From Actinomycetaceae bacterium (GTDB lineage Bacteria; Actinomycetota; Actinomycetes; Actinomycetales; Actinomycetaceae): a stretch of 43,598 nt of DNA. Positions 1 through 10,459 of this stretch are shown here, piece after piece. The notes beneath the pieces are model-generated. The model was not told where the DNA came from and did no database searches. It worked only from the letters and a program-made list of their open reading frames with translations. Location: positions 1 to 43,598 of the forward strand of contig JAUMUM010000019.1 in the NCBI GenBank assembly GCA_030530685.1. The letters are read 5' to 3'. The position numbers and the translations under genes were made by a program. Positions within the stretch are counted from its first letter, which is position 1; each line of letters starts with the position of its first letter.

Positions 1-1098
1 TCAGTGTTGGCGAGCGGAGAGCTCGGCCAGGAGCTCGGCCAGCAGGTCCAACCCGGGCTGCGCGGCCAGATGCGACGAGGAAAGATCGTGCCACGCCGCC
101 AGCGCACTGTTCTCGCGCTCGGCGATGAACTGCTCGTGCCGGCGCCGCGCACCGCTCGCCTCGACGATGTCCTGGATGCGACCGGGATCGTCCGGGCCGA
201 GCTCGCCTCCCAGGCGCGAGACAAGCCAGGAGGCGTCGCGGTCGCTGGCCGACTCGAGCGTCAGTGCCAGGAGTACGGTCCTCTTGCCTTCGGCGATATC
301 ACCGCATTGGGGCTTGCCGGTGACGCCGGCATCGCCGAATATGCCGAGGTCGTCGTCGCGAAGCTGGAAGGCCTCGCCGAGCGGCTTGCCGATGGCCTCC
401 AGCGCCGAACGCAGCTCCGGGCTCCCTCCACCCAGGTGCGAGCCGATCGCCAGCGGGCAGACCACGGAGTAGCGGGCGCTCTTGTGGGTGATGACGGACA
501 GGGCGCCGGTGATCGCGTCGGAGCGCGGGGGCATGTGCTCGGCGCGCACATCGAGGAACTGACCGAAAGCCACCTCGCTCGTCATCCTCGTGAACTCGAG
601 CAGCGCGTCGCCGGTCGGGTGGCCGAGCGTGAGGCTGGCCTGCTCGCAGGCGCGGGCGCATACCTCCATGGATAGGGACAGGAGAAGGTCGCCCAGAAGG
701 ATCGCCCCGGCGGAACCGAATTCGTGCGGGTCGCCCGGGCGCCGCTGGGACTGGTGAGCCACGGCTAGGGCGAGGTGAGCAGCCGGCCGGCCACGGCGCG
801 TGGGCGAGTGGTCGATGAGATCGTCGTGGACGAGGGCGGAGGCCTGGTAGAGCTCGAGCGCAGCCCCGGCCGTCGTTGCCGGCGTGAGGTCCGCTGCGCC
901 GGTGGCCAGGTAGGCGGCTGCCAGCAGGGCAGCGCGCGTGCGTTTTCCCGACTCCATGAGCGAGAGCGCGGGGGCGAGCATCTCGGCGAAGGGCTCGCCG
1001 TCGCCCGGCAGATTCGCGATCCACGATGCCCCGTCGAGTTCGCGCCTGACCTGTTCCGACACATCGGCGCGGATCGCGCCAAGGGACGCTGAGTTCAT
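1..1098 (-). CDS. Polyprenyl diphosphate synthase (trans-isoprenyl synthase family)
   Basis: A 365-residue protein of the trans-isoprenyl diphosphate synthase family, which condenses isopentenyl diphosphate onto allylic diphosphates to make prenyl precursors of quinones, carotenoids or lipid carriers. The first Asp-rich motif DDLID is at residues 92-96, followed by the RRGRP loop (101-105). The second Asp-rich motif is RDDDLGIFGD (247-256), followed by GK and EGKRT (270-274). Both Mg-diphosphate sites are present, so the enzyme looks active. The ATG at 1098 is the only sensible start, and the stop lies exactly at the window edge, so the gene is complete. Product chain length cannot be read from sequence by eye. 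It is divergent from the DUF4192 gene. A weak GATAAG box lies 6 nt before the ATG. Confidence 0.9.
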   Translation of the reverse strand: MNSASLGAIRADVSEQVRRELDGASWIANLPGDGEPFAEMLAPALSLMESGKRTRAALLAAAYLATGAADLTPATTAGAALELYQASALVHDDLIDHSPTRRGRPAAHLALAVAHQSQRRPGDPHEFGSAGAILLGDLLLSLSMEVCARACEQASLTLGHPTGDALLEFTRMTSEVAFGQFLDVRAEHMPPRSDAITGALSVITHKSARYSVVCPLAIGSHLGGGSPELRSALEAIGKPLGEAFQLRDDDLGIFGDAGVTGKPQCGDIAEGKRTVLLALTLESASDRDASWLVSRLGGELGPDDPGRIQDIVEASGARRRHEQFIAERENSALAAWHDLSSSHLAAQPGLDLLAELLAELSARQH

Positions 1099-1121
1099 GC
1101 GCCCAGCTTATCGACCTCTAT

Positions 1122-1138
1122 TGCCACGGTCAGTGGCA
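1122..1138. repeat. Inverted repeat upstream of the prenyl synthase gene
   Basis: TGCCAC (1122-1127) and GTGGCA (1133-1138) are perfect inverted arms around a 5-nt centre. The repeat lies 24-40 nt upstream of the prenyl synthase ATG, about where its -35 region would be, so it could be an operator. It could equally be chance in GC-rich DNA. The rest of 1099-1384 shows no gene. Confidence 0.25.
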
Positions 1139-1384
1139 GTCATGCCCGATGGCCGTCGACGCGCTGGCCTACGGGCACGCTCCGGCCAACGGTCGCTCCG
1201 GATTGGTGTCGGGGTCTTTGGATCCGCAGGCCCGGCTCGGCCAACGGGGCGCTGCTACAAGGCGGAGGAGAAAACTTCAGGGTGGTGGCGAAAGCTCGGT
1301 CCACAGGCCGGCGGCGGGTGATTCGCATCCACATGGGTACGCACGGGCAGCCGGGAGGTTGACCGGCCGCGGTGGGATGGGCGC

Positions 1385-2674
1385 ATGATCACTTTGCGCA
1401 CCCCAGAAGAGACGCTCGTCGTCGTTCCCCACATCATCGGCTACATGCCCTCGCGCCGCCTCGTCCTGTGCGGCCTCGACCAGCACGGCACGGACGCCGC
1501 CGGCGAACGCGCGTGCATTGGCCCCATCGTGACCGTCGACTACCGCGAAGACGGCCTGGCCGACGATCACGGCCGTCTCGTGTCCGACGTCGTCAGACGG
1601 CACGGGGTCACCAAGGCCGTCATCGTCCTCTACTGCGATGACCTCGACGAGCTCGACGGACACATGCGCCGACGACTCGCCGAGCTGCACGCCGCCGCGG
1701 CCCGGGCAATGGCCCCGGTCGGCAGCGGCTTTCTTGCCACCTTCGCCGCCGACGGTACGCGGTTCACGAGAATCGACGGGGACGACGGCGCCGTTCGCAG
1801 TCTGCGAGAGCTCGACTCCAGTGAGGCGGCCGCCCACCTCGTCTACGAGGGCAGCGCGCCACTTCCCTCCCGGCCGGCAGCCGACATCCAGCCCAAGCCC
1901 GAGGCACTGCGCGAGCAGGCGCGGCTGGCCGCCAGGCGCATCGAGGATTGGCCGCTGGCGCTGGAAGACGAATTGGCGCTCATGGACCTGCTCGTCACTG
2001 CACGGACTGGCGGCGCTGTGGCCAGCCTTCCCGGCGCGGCGTCGCTGGCCTGCCCGCGGTCCGACGGGCCCGAAGGGACGCAAGCGCGCCGCTCGGGCGA
2101 GCTGCGGGTGACCGCCTTTGCCCCGCATGCCCTGGGCGAGCCCGCCGGTGCCCCGGCTGCCCTGAGCCCGCCGGACGAGGCTTCCGGCGAGGCCGCCGAG
2201 CCGGCACGAGACGAGGCTGAGGACTGGGCACGCCTGTGCGGCATGGCCAGCCACGCGCTGACGGACACCGAGGTCCGAGACCGTGTCCTGCTCTACGGAA
2301 TAGATCCTGGCGTGTGCCTTCCGCTCCTGTCGCTCAGTCAGCAGGATGTCGCCGACGGCCTAGCCGCCGCGACCGAATGCGCACCCGACATCGACCGGCT
2401 CCGCTCGATGTGCGCCCTGCTCGAGGAAATCGCCTCCTACCGTGCGCCGGGCGAACACGCGGCCCTGGCGGCGGCCGGATATCTCCACTGGTGGTCGTGC
2501 TCCAATACGATGGCCGCGCATCGGGCGCTGTCGGCGGTCAAACTTGAGCCGGGCTACCCCCTGGCGGACCTGCTACTCGACGTCGTCAATAGCGGAATCA
2601 TGGCCCCGTGGTACGAAAGGCGCAAGGAATGCGACGGACAAGTGGCCGAGCACCGGCCCGGACGGGTGGCCTAG
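1385..2674 (+). CDS. DUF4192 domain-containing protein
   Basis: A 429-residue protein recognised as the actinobacterial DUF4192 family by its N-terminus (TPEETLVVVPHIIGYMPSRR) and the core that follows (VTVDYREDG and VTKAVIVLYCDDLDE). The family has no established function. There is no signal peptide or membrane segment, so it is probably cytosolic. A Pro/Ala/Glu-rich low-complexity linker at about residues 225-280 separates the N-terminal domain from a helical C-terminal part that ends with the HWWSCSNTMAAHRAL segment. The ATG at 1385 gives the conserved beginning. No clear Shine-Dalgarno or -10 box was found, although GGTGGGA precedes it. It stands alone between the prenyl synthase and gcvT. 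Confidence 0.8.
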   Translation: MITLRTPEETLVVVPHIIGYMPSRRLVLCGLDQHGTDAAGERACIGPIVTVDYREDGLADDHGRLVSDVVRRHGVTKAVIVLYCDDLDELDGHMRRRLAELHAAAARAMAPVGSGFLATFAADGTRFTRIDGDDGAVRSLRELDSSEAAAHLVYEGSAPLPSRPAADIQPKPEALREQARLAARRIEDWPLALEDELALMDLLVTARTGGAVASLPGAASLACPRSDGPEGTQARRSGELRVTAFAPHALGEPAGAPAALSPPDEASGEAAEPARDEAEDWARLCGMASHALTDTEVRDRVLLYGIDPGVCLPLLSLSQQDVADGLAAATECAPDIDRLRSMCALLEEIASYRAPGEHAALAAAGYLHWWSCSNTMAAHRALSAVKLEPGYPLADLLLDVVNSGIMAPWYERRKECDGQVAEHRPGRVA

Positions 2675-2763
2675 GCGCGTTGAGAAAGTCGGTGGAGATT
2701 GGGCGGTGGTCGGCGTGGATGTCTGGCGGAGTGGGAGGTCACGGCACCCACTTAGAATGCTTT

Positions 2764-2789
2764 TACAATAACGATGCCCAAGCTAGACT
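2764..2789 (+). promoter_or_regulatory. Possible gcvT promoter region
   Basis: An AT-richer island in the 200-bp gcvT leader. TACAAT (2764-2769) and TAGACT (2784-2789) are -10-like hexamers, and TTTTAC (2761-2766) sits 17 nt before the second. The leader has no recognisable glycine riboswitch core. Confidence 0.3.
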
Positions 2790-2874
2790 TTTGGCGTGCG
2801 CCACAGGTGGTTGGAGGGACACAGGCGTCCGGTGGTGCTTGGGTACGCCGCATGAGTCGATACGAGGAGAGTCC

Positions 2875-3972
2875 ATGGAAGGTCTGCTATCAACAGCGCT
2901 CGAATCCACCCACATCGGTCTTGGCGCGAAAATGACGCCCTTCGGGGGCTGGAACATGCCTCTGAGGTACACCTCCGACCGCGAAGAACACGAAGCAGTT
3001 CGCACCGATGTCGGCAAGTTCGACCTCTCGCACATGGGGCAGGTCGAGATCGAAGGCCCGCAGGCCGCCGCCGTCCTCGACTACTCCCTGTGCATCCGCC
3101 CCTCGAAGATGACGCTCGGGCGCGCCCGCTACTCGATGATCCTCACGGCCGAGGGCGGAATCATCGACGATCTCATCGTCTACCGCCTGGGCGACGAGCG
3201 CTTCCTCGCGGTCCCCAATGCCGCCAACCGCACGGTCGTCGTCGACGAGCTGACGGCTCGAGGCCGGGCGTGGTGCGCCGCCACCGGTGCGTCCGAGGAG
3301 CACTCCATCACGGACCGCACGCTCGAAAGGTCGATCATCGCTGTCCAGGGCCCGCGTTCCTTGGAAAAGGTCGCGGCGCTTCTCGAAGGAGAGGATGCAC
3401 AGCGGCTGCGGGAGCTCGGGTACTACCGCGCCCTGGAGGTCGAGATCGGCGGGGTCATGGCCGTCGTCGCGCGCACCGGGTACACGGGCGAGACCGGCTA
3501 CGAGATCATGCTTCCGGCGTCTGCGGCCACCGAGGTGTGGGAGAGGGTCGACGCCAAGCCCTGCGGACTCTCGTCTCGCGACACCCTCAGGCTGGAGGCG
3601 GGCATGCCGCTGTACGGCAACGAGCTCGGCTTGGACGTCACGCCGGTGGAGACGGGGGCGGCCAGGCTCGTCGGCCCGCACGAGTTCGTCGGCAGCCAGG
3701 CGCTGGCGCAGCGCGAGCAGGCGTGGGACCTGTACGGGCTCGTCGGCGAGGGCAGACGGGCCTCGCGCGCGGGCAACGCCGTGTTCGTTGACGGCCAAGA
3801 GTCCGGCGTGATCACCTCGGGTGTGCTGTCACCCTCGCTCGGATACCCCGTGGCCCTGGCGCGTCTGAAGCCCGGGATCGACGTGGGCGCTGAGGTCGAG
3901 GTGGACGTGCGCGGCACCCGGCAGCCCATGCGCGTCGTCGAACTGCCCTTCTACTCGCGCCCGAAGTCCTAA
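2875..3972 (+). CDS. gcvT: Glycine cleavage system T protein (aminomethyltransferase)
   Basis: The tetrahydrofolate-dependent aminomethyltransferase of the glycine cleavage complex. It releases ammonia from the aminomethyl-lipoyl group on GcvH and transfers the methylene to THF. Family hallmarks are KMTPFGGWNMPLRY near the start, DLSHMGQVEIEGPQAA, GGIIDDLIVYRLGDERFLAVPN (with the conserved Asp region), ARTGYTGETGYEIMLP, and DTLRLEAGMPLYGNEL. At 365 residues it has the normal family length. The frame is open further upstream, but the ATG at 2875 is preferred because GAGGAGA (2864-2870) precedes it and the conserved family N-terminus begins here. It leads the gcvT-gcvH-gcvP cluster. The lipoamide dehydrogenase partner is not in this window. 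Confidence 0.95.
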   Translation: MEGLLSTALESTHIGLGAKMTPFGGWNMPLRYTSDREEHEAVRTDVGKFDLSHMGQVEIEGPQAAAVLDYSLCIRPSKMTLGRARYSMILTAEGGIIDDLIVYRLGDERFLAVPNAANRTVVVDELTARGRAWCAATGASEEHSITDRTLERSIIAVQGPRSLEKVAALLEGEDAQRLRELGYYRALEVEIGGVMAVVARTGYTGETGYEIMLPASAATEVWERVDAKPCGLSSRDTLRLEAGMPLYGNELGLDVTPVETGAARLVGPHEFVGSQALAQREQAWDLYGLVGEGRRASRAGNAVFVDGQESGVITSGVLSPSLGYPVALARLKPGIDVGAEVEVDVRGTRQPMRVVELPFYSRPKS

Positions 3973-3973
3973 G

Positions 3974-4000
3974 CTGGTGCCACTGGTACCACTGGCGCCG
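3974..4000 (+). repeat. Three 9-bp direct repeats between gcvT and gcvH
   Basis: CTGGTGCCA (3974-3982), CTGGTACCA (3983-3991) and CTGGCGCCG (3992-4000) lie head to tail right after the gcvT stop. Each unit holds a 6-bp palindrome or near-palindrome. The outer copies can pair (GGTGCCA with TGGCGCC) into a 7-bp stem, a possible intercistronic RNA element. Confidence 0.4.
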
Positions 4001-4068
4001 AAGTTCCGAATAGACCGAGTCGGCCGCCGGCCGATGGCAATTCCCATATCAACGAAGAGGATCCGTAC

Positions 4069-4436
4069 ATGTCATACCCCAACGATCGCAAGTACACGGA
4101 AGACCACGAGTGGATCACGTCCGATTCGCCCGCGCGCGTAGGCATCACGGAGTTCGCTGCCAATGCCCTGGACGAGGCCGTCTACATTGACCTGCCCGAC
4201 GTCGGGGACGAGGTCACCGCTGGCGAAGCATGCGGGGAAATCGAATCGGTCAAGTCGGTCTCCGACCTCGTTGCCCCCGCTTCCGGGACGGTCACGGCCA
4301 TCAATGAGGAAGCCGTTGATGACCCCAAGAAGGTGACCGACGATCCGCATAGCACGTGGCTCTACGAAGTCGAGGTCTCGCAGCTTCCCGATCTTCTGGA
4401 CGCTCAGGCCTACGAGGCCATAGCCAAGGAGCAGTG

Positions 4437-4437
<1 letters not shown>
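4069..4437 (+). CDS. gcvH: Glycine cleavage system H protein
   Basis: The lipoyl carrier protein that shuttles the aminomethyl group between GcvP and GcvT. At 122 residues it has the usual length. The N-terminal KYTEDHEWI motif and the lipoylation segment [11 protein letters not shown] are intact, with Lys62 as the predicted lipoylated residue. The ATG at 4069 is preceded by GAAGAGGAT (4055-4063). The stop TGA (4435-4437) overlaps the gcvP ATG by one base (TGATG), so translation of the two is probably coupled. Function requires lipoylation by LipB/LipA or LplA, none of which is in the window. Confidence 0.95.
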
Positions 4438-7277
<2,840 letters not shown>

Positions 7278-7303
7278 ATGGCCCGTCCCGAGAACTGAGT
7301 CAC

Positions 7304-7335
7304 AGCCCCGGGTTTCGGGAATGAAACCCGGGGCT
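7304..7335 (+). terminator. Hairpin terminator after gcvP
   Basis: A perfect 12-bp stem with an 8-nt loop. The arms are 7304-7315 (AGCCCCGGGTTT) and 7324-7335 (AAACCCGGGGCT), 27 nt past the gcvP stop. There is no strong U-tract after it, which is common in actinomycete terminators. It insulates the gcv genes from sigA. Confidence 0.75.
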
Positions 7336-7341
7336 TGCTCG

Positions 7342-7373
7342 TTGACACCAACATCTTGAACTATGCCCAAAAT
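7342..7373 (+). promoter_or_regulatory. sigA: Candidate sigA promoter
   Basis: A consensus TTGACA -35 box is at 7342-7347, directly after the gcvP terminator. The -10 box is unclear: TATGCC (7362) is too close and CAAAAT (7368-7373) is at a 20-bp spacing. The long leader to 7421 is consistent with a regulated sigma factor gene. Confidence 0.4.
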
Positions 7374-7420
7374 CGTTTGGGCCCCGCAGTGTCGAACATT
7401 TTCAAGCCGAAAGGTCCCAC

Positions 7421-8896
7421 GTGGCAACCAAGTCCGCAGGAGCAACCGCAATCGATACCCCCGAAGCGAAGACCAAGTCCGGCCGCTCGTCCGCCGGCGC
7501 GAAAACACAGAAGAAGACACCCGCAAAGAAGAAGTCGGCGGCCAAGGCTGCCCGGGGAGCCGCCGGCGAGGACACCACCGTTGGCGCTGCCAAGGCCGCG
7601 CAGTCCGAGAAGACCTCCGAGCAGGCGGCCAAGACCGCCGAGAAGAGCGAGGTCGATACCCTCGAAGATTCGCATGCCGCGGGCGAGGTCGACATCGACG
7701 AGGACGGCATTGACGAGGACGGCGAACTCGATCTGGACGATGACGATTCCGACGAGGACGACGACGAGGACGGGGATGAGGAGGACACCGAGGATTCGGA
7801 CGGCGCCTCGACCGGCGAGACCGGTGACGATGCGGCGGATCTGGTCAAGGACGGCGTTCCGGTTCAGGGGCGCAATAGGCTCCTGACGGAGGACGCCATT
7901 GGCTCGTCGAAGGGCGCCTTCACCATGAAGGACTCCGATGAGTCGGACGAGCCGGCCGTGCGCGTCCACGTTGCCGGGGCAACGGCCGATCCGGTCAAGG
8001 ACTACCTCAAGCAGATCGGCAAGGTTCCCCTGCTCAATGCCGAGGAGGAGGTCGACCTGGCCAAGCGCATCGAGGCAGGCCTCTTTGCCGAGCACATCCT
8101 CAAGGGTGGCTCGCTCGATCCGGAGAAGGATCGCATGTACATGCGCGAACTCAAGCTCATCGCGCGTGATGGCCAGCAGGCCAAGAACCACCTGCTGGAG
8201 GCCAACCTGCGCCTGGTCGTCTCCCTGGCCAAGCGCTACACGGGCCGCGGCATGCTCTTCCTCGACCTGATCCAAGAGGGCAACCTCGGCCTCGTGCGGG
8301 CCGTCGAGAAGTTCGACTACTCCAAGGGCTACAAGTTCTCGACCTACGCGACATGGTGGATCCGCCAGGCGATTACTCGCGCCATGGCCGACCAGGCGCG
8401 CACGATCCGCATTCCCGTCCACATGGTCGAGGTCATCAACAAGCTGGCCCGAGTCCAGCGTCAGATGCTCCAGGACCTCGGCCGCGAGCCGACGACGACG
8501 GAACTCGCCCACGAGCTCGACATGACCGAGGAAAAGGTCGTCGAGGTGCAGAAGTACGGCCGCGAGCCGATATCGCTGCACACGCCCCTGGGCGAGGACG
8601 GCGACTCCGAGTTCGGCGATCTCATCGAGGACTCCGAGGCCGTGGTCCCGGCCGATGCGGTTGGCTTCACGCTGCTGCAAGAGCAGCTGCGCCAGGTGCT
8701 CGACACGCTTTCGGAGAGGGAAGCCGGGGTCGTCTCCATGCGCTTCGGCCTGACCGACGGCCAGACGAAGACGCTCGACGAAATCGGCAAGGTCTACGGG
8801 GTCACGCGCGAGCGCATCCGCCAGATCGAGTCGAAGACGATGTCGAAGCTGCGCCATCCTTCGCGCAGCCAGGTCCTGCGCGACTACCTCGACTGA
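7421..8896 (+). CDS. sigA: Principal RNA polymerase sigma factor (SigA/RpoD/HrdB)
   Basis: The primary sigma-70 factor, which directs RNA polymerase to housekeeping promoters. It has 491 residues and starts at GTG 7421 behind GAAAGG (7409-7414). Region 1.2 is about residues 188-221 ([20 protein letters not shown]). Region 2 is about 256-331, including [19 protein letters not shown] and [15 protein letters not shown]. Region 3 is about 335-410 and region 4 about 420-485, ending with the helix-turn-helix [20 protein letters not shown]. Ahead of these is a long N-terminus: Lys/Ala-rich to about residue 75, then a nearly continuous acidic run at about 89-127. This is the usual actinobacterial HrdB/SigA style of region 1.1, probably autoinhibitory and disordered. 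Being the vegetative factor, it would read the promoters noted throughout this window. Confidence 0.95.
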   Translation: MATKSAGATAIDTPEAKTKSGRSSAGAKTQKKTPAKKKSAAKAARGAAGEDTTVGAAKAAQSEKTSEQAAKTAEKSEVDTLEDSHAAGEVDIDEDGIDEDGELDLDDDDSDEDDDEDGDEEDTEDSDGASTGETGDDAADLVKDGVPVQGRNRLLTEDAIGSSKGAFTMKDSDESDEPAVRVHVAGATADPVKDYLKQIGKVPLLNAEEEVDLAKRIEAGLFAEHILKGGSLDPEKDRMYMRELKLIARDGQQAKNHLLEANLRLVVSLAKRYTGRGMLFLDLIQEGNLGLVRAVEKFDYSKGYKFSTYATWWIRQAITRAMADQARTIRIPVHMVEVINKLARVQRQMLQDLGREPTTTELAHELDMTEEKVVEVQKYGREPISLHTPLGEDGDSEFGDLIEDSEAVVPADAVGFTLLQEQLRQVLDTLSEREAGVVSMRFGLTDGQTKTLDEIGKVYGVTRERIRQIESKTMSKLRHPSRSQVLRDYLD

Positions 8897-9163
8897 CGGC
8901 CGGGCCGGGCGCGCCCATGGTGGGACCGGGCACGCCCATGGGGGCTGGCCAATTGCGCTGCGGGCGGCTGGCCGCACCTGGCCTCTGGTCCGTGCCTCGG
9001 CCGCCGGGTGGCAGCCTGTGTCTTGATCAGCGGGTCAGGCACCTCGGCCGTCTGCGGAGCCCGTGCCCGGCCCACGGGACCGCGGTCCGTGCCCGGCTGT
9101 TGCCAGGCGATACCCCGTGCCTGCGCGACGGCAAATTGCATGCGTCGGTGCGCGTCCCTGGCG

Positions 9164-9787
9164 TCACTTCGAGGAAAAGCTCGGCCAGGCCAGGTCTGCG
9201 GCGACGGCGGCGGCCCCGGTCCAGCTCGCCGGCAGCGTCGTCGTTCCCCGGCGGGAGATGGCGCGCTCGGTGTAGCGCTCGCCCCGTGCCTCGCGCACGA
9301 GGTAGTGGCGCAGAAGGCGCGCGGCGGTCCAGGCGTCGGCCAGGGCCCGGTGGTGCGTGGGCGTGTCGATGCCGGCGCGCCGGGCTGCCGCGGTCAGGCT
9401 GTGGCGACCGGGCGGCAGGTAGATCTTCGATAGCTCCAGGGTGCAGGCGGTGGCGCGGGCCGGGATGGCAAAGTCCAGGCCCGAGCGAGCGTAGGCGGCG
9501 TTGAGGAAGCCGACGTCGAAGTGCGCATTGTGAGCGACGACGGCGCGCCCGAGCATGAGCTCGGTGATTTTCGGCAAGAGCTGACCGATCGACGGTGCCA
9601 GGGCAACGTCCTCGTCGGTCAGGCCGTGGACGAAGGACGCCGCGACGGGTCGCCCGGGATTGACGAGGCTGGACCACTCGCCTTCGGCCGCGCCGTTATC
9701 GCCCAGCGTCACGATGGCGACTTCGACGATGCGGTCGGTGCGCGGGCTGAGCCCGGTCGTCTCCACGTCCAGCACGGCGAAGCCCAT
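9164..9787 (-). CDS. DEDDh 3'-5' exonuclease (DNA polymerase III epsilon-like)
   Basis: A 207-residue stand-alone exonuclease of the DnaQ/epsilon superfamily, hydrolysing nucleotides from DNA or RNA 3' ends with two metal ions. The catalytic set is visible: DVETTG (Exo I, D6 and E8), HNAHFDVGFL (Exo II Asp), and HHRALADA (Exo III His and Asp). It has no polymerase or UvrC-like domain. The ATG at 9787 follows an AGGGGA-type Shine-Dalgarno. It lies on the strand opposite sigA and converges with it across 267 bp in which I see no gene. Whether it is a replicative proofreader or a repair/RNA nuclease cannot be decided from sequence alone. Confidence 0.88.
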   Translation of the reverse strand: MGFAVLDVETTGLSPRTDRIVEVAIVTLGDNGAAEGEWSSLVNPGRPVAASFVHGLTDEDVALAPSIGQLLPKITELMLGRAVVAHNAHFDVGFLNAAYARSGLDFAIPARATACTLELSKIYLPPGRHSLTAAARRAGIDTPTHHRALADAWTAARLLRHYLVREARGERYTERAISRRGTTTLPASWTGAAAVAADLAWPSFSSK

Positions 9788-10074
9788 GTTCCCCTACTTC
9801 CTCGACTCGCGGGCACCACGTGCGGCGCCCGGCCGGAGCCACAGCCTACGGCAGCTCGGCAATCCGTCAAAACGACGGCGTGCCCCGCTTCGCCGTCGCC
9901 CGCAACCAATCCGTGTGATCTTCGCGGCCTGCCGGCCGGTGGGCATCCGCGCCCTCGCGGGTCTGGCAGGAGGTCGTTTCCGCCCGAGGTGAACGGCGTG
10001 GACGCCTCGGGAATGGCGCGCCGCTTTCGTGCTTTGATATATGCGTGAGTACATCAGTGAACGAAGAGCTCGAC

Positions 10075-10251
10075 ATGACGACACTCGACCGCTGCGATGC
10101 CTGCGGTGCACAGGCATACGTTCGCGTGGTGATGCCCTACGGGCAGCTTCTGTTCTGCGGCCATCATGCCAATGCCCACCTGGAAAAGCTTTCGGCGACG
10201 GCTCTGTCAGTTCAGGATCAGCGTTCCCGCATTAACTCCGGCTCGATCTGA
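10075..10251 (+). CDS. Small DUF7455-type zinc-ribbon-like protein
   Basis: A short protein (58 residues) with the pattern DRCDACGAQAYVRVVMPYGQ followed by LLFCGHHANAHLEKL. The CxxC plus CxHH arrangement suggests one bound zinc. It matches the small actinobacterial DUF7455 family commonly found near sigA/parE; no function is established. Two starts are possible. ATG 10075 has GAAGAG (10063-10068) at a good distance and is used here. An in-frame GTG at 10045 would add ten residues (MSTSVNEELD) and could be leaderless, with TTTGAT 6 nt before it. A perfect 9-bp hairpin follows the gene. Confidence 0.8.
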   Translation: MTTLDRCDACGAQAYVRVVMPYGQLLFCGHHANAHLEKLSATALSVQDQRSRINSGSI

Positions 10252-10282
10252 GCCGACTGACAGACGAGTCACACGACAACCT

Positions 10283-10306
10283 GCCGCCGCGGTCCGTCGC
10301 GGCGGC
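10283..10306 (+). terminator. Hairpin terminator after the DUF7455 gene
   Basis: Perfect inverted arms GCCGCCGCG (10283-10291) and CGCGGCGGC (10298-10306) with a 6-nt loop, 32 nt after the stop and before the parE promoter. No U-tract is present. Confidence 0.6.
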
Positions 10307-10446
10307 TCGCCACGTGTGCCGGTCTTGATCTTCCGCCCGGTGCTCACCAGTCGAAGCCGTGTTCGAAGCGCGCTTAGGGTGGCCGCGTGGATAAAAGAGT
10401 GACGAACAGCAGCATGCCGCGCGGAAAAAACGTCGGTGACAGCGTT

Positions 10447-10459
10447 TACCATGGCTGGG
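10447..10459 (+). promoter_or_regulatory. parE: Leaderless -10 box of parE
   Basis: TACCAT (10447-10452) lies exactly 6 nt before the GTG at 10459. With normal -10 to start-site spacing, transcription would begin at the first base of the start codon. No good -35 is visible. Confidence 0.5.

Noticed and set aside
2675-2874. Glycine riboswitch before gcvT
   Set aside because: The conserved GGAGAG/GAAGGAGCAA-type core was not found in the leader on either strand.
8897-9163. A gene or terminator between sigA and the exonuclease
   Set aside because: Only chance frames and a repeated CGCCCATGG motif are present; no convincing stem-loop with clear boundaries.
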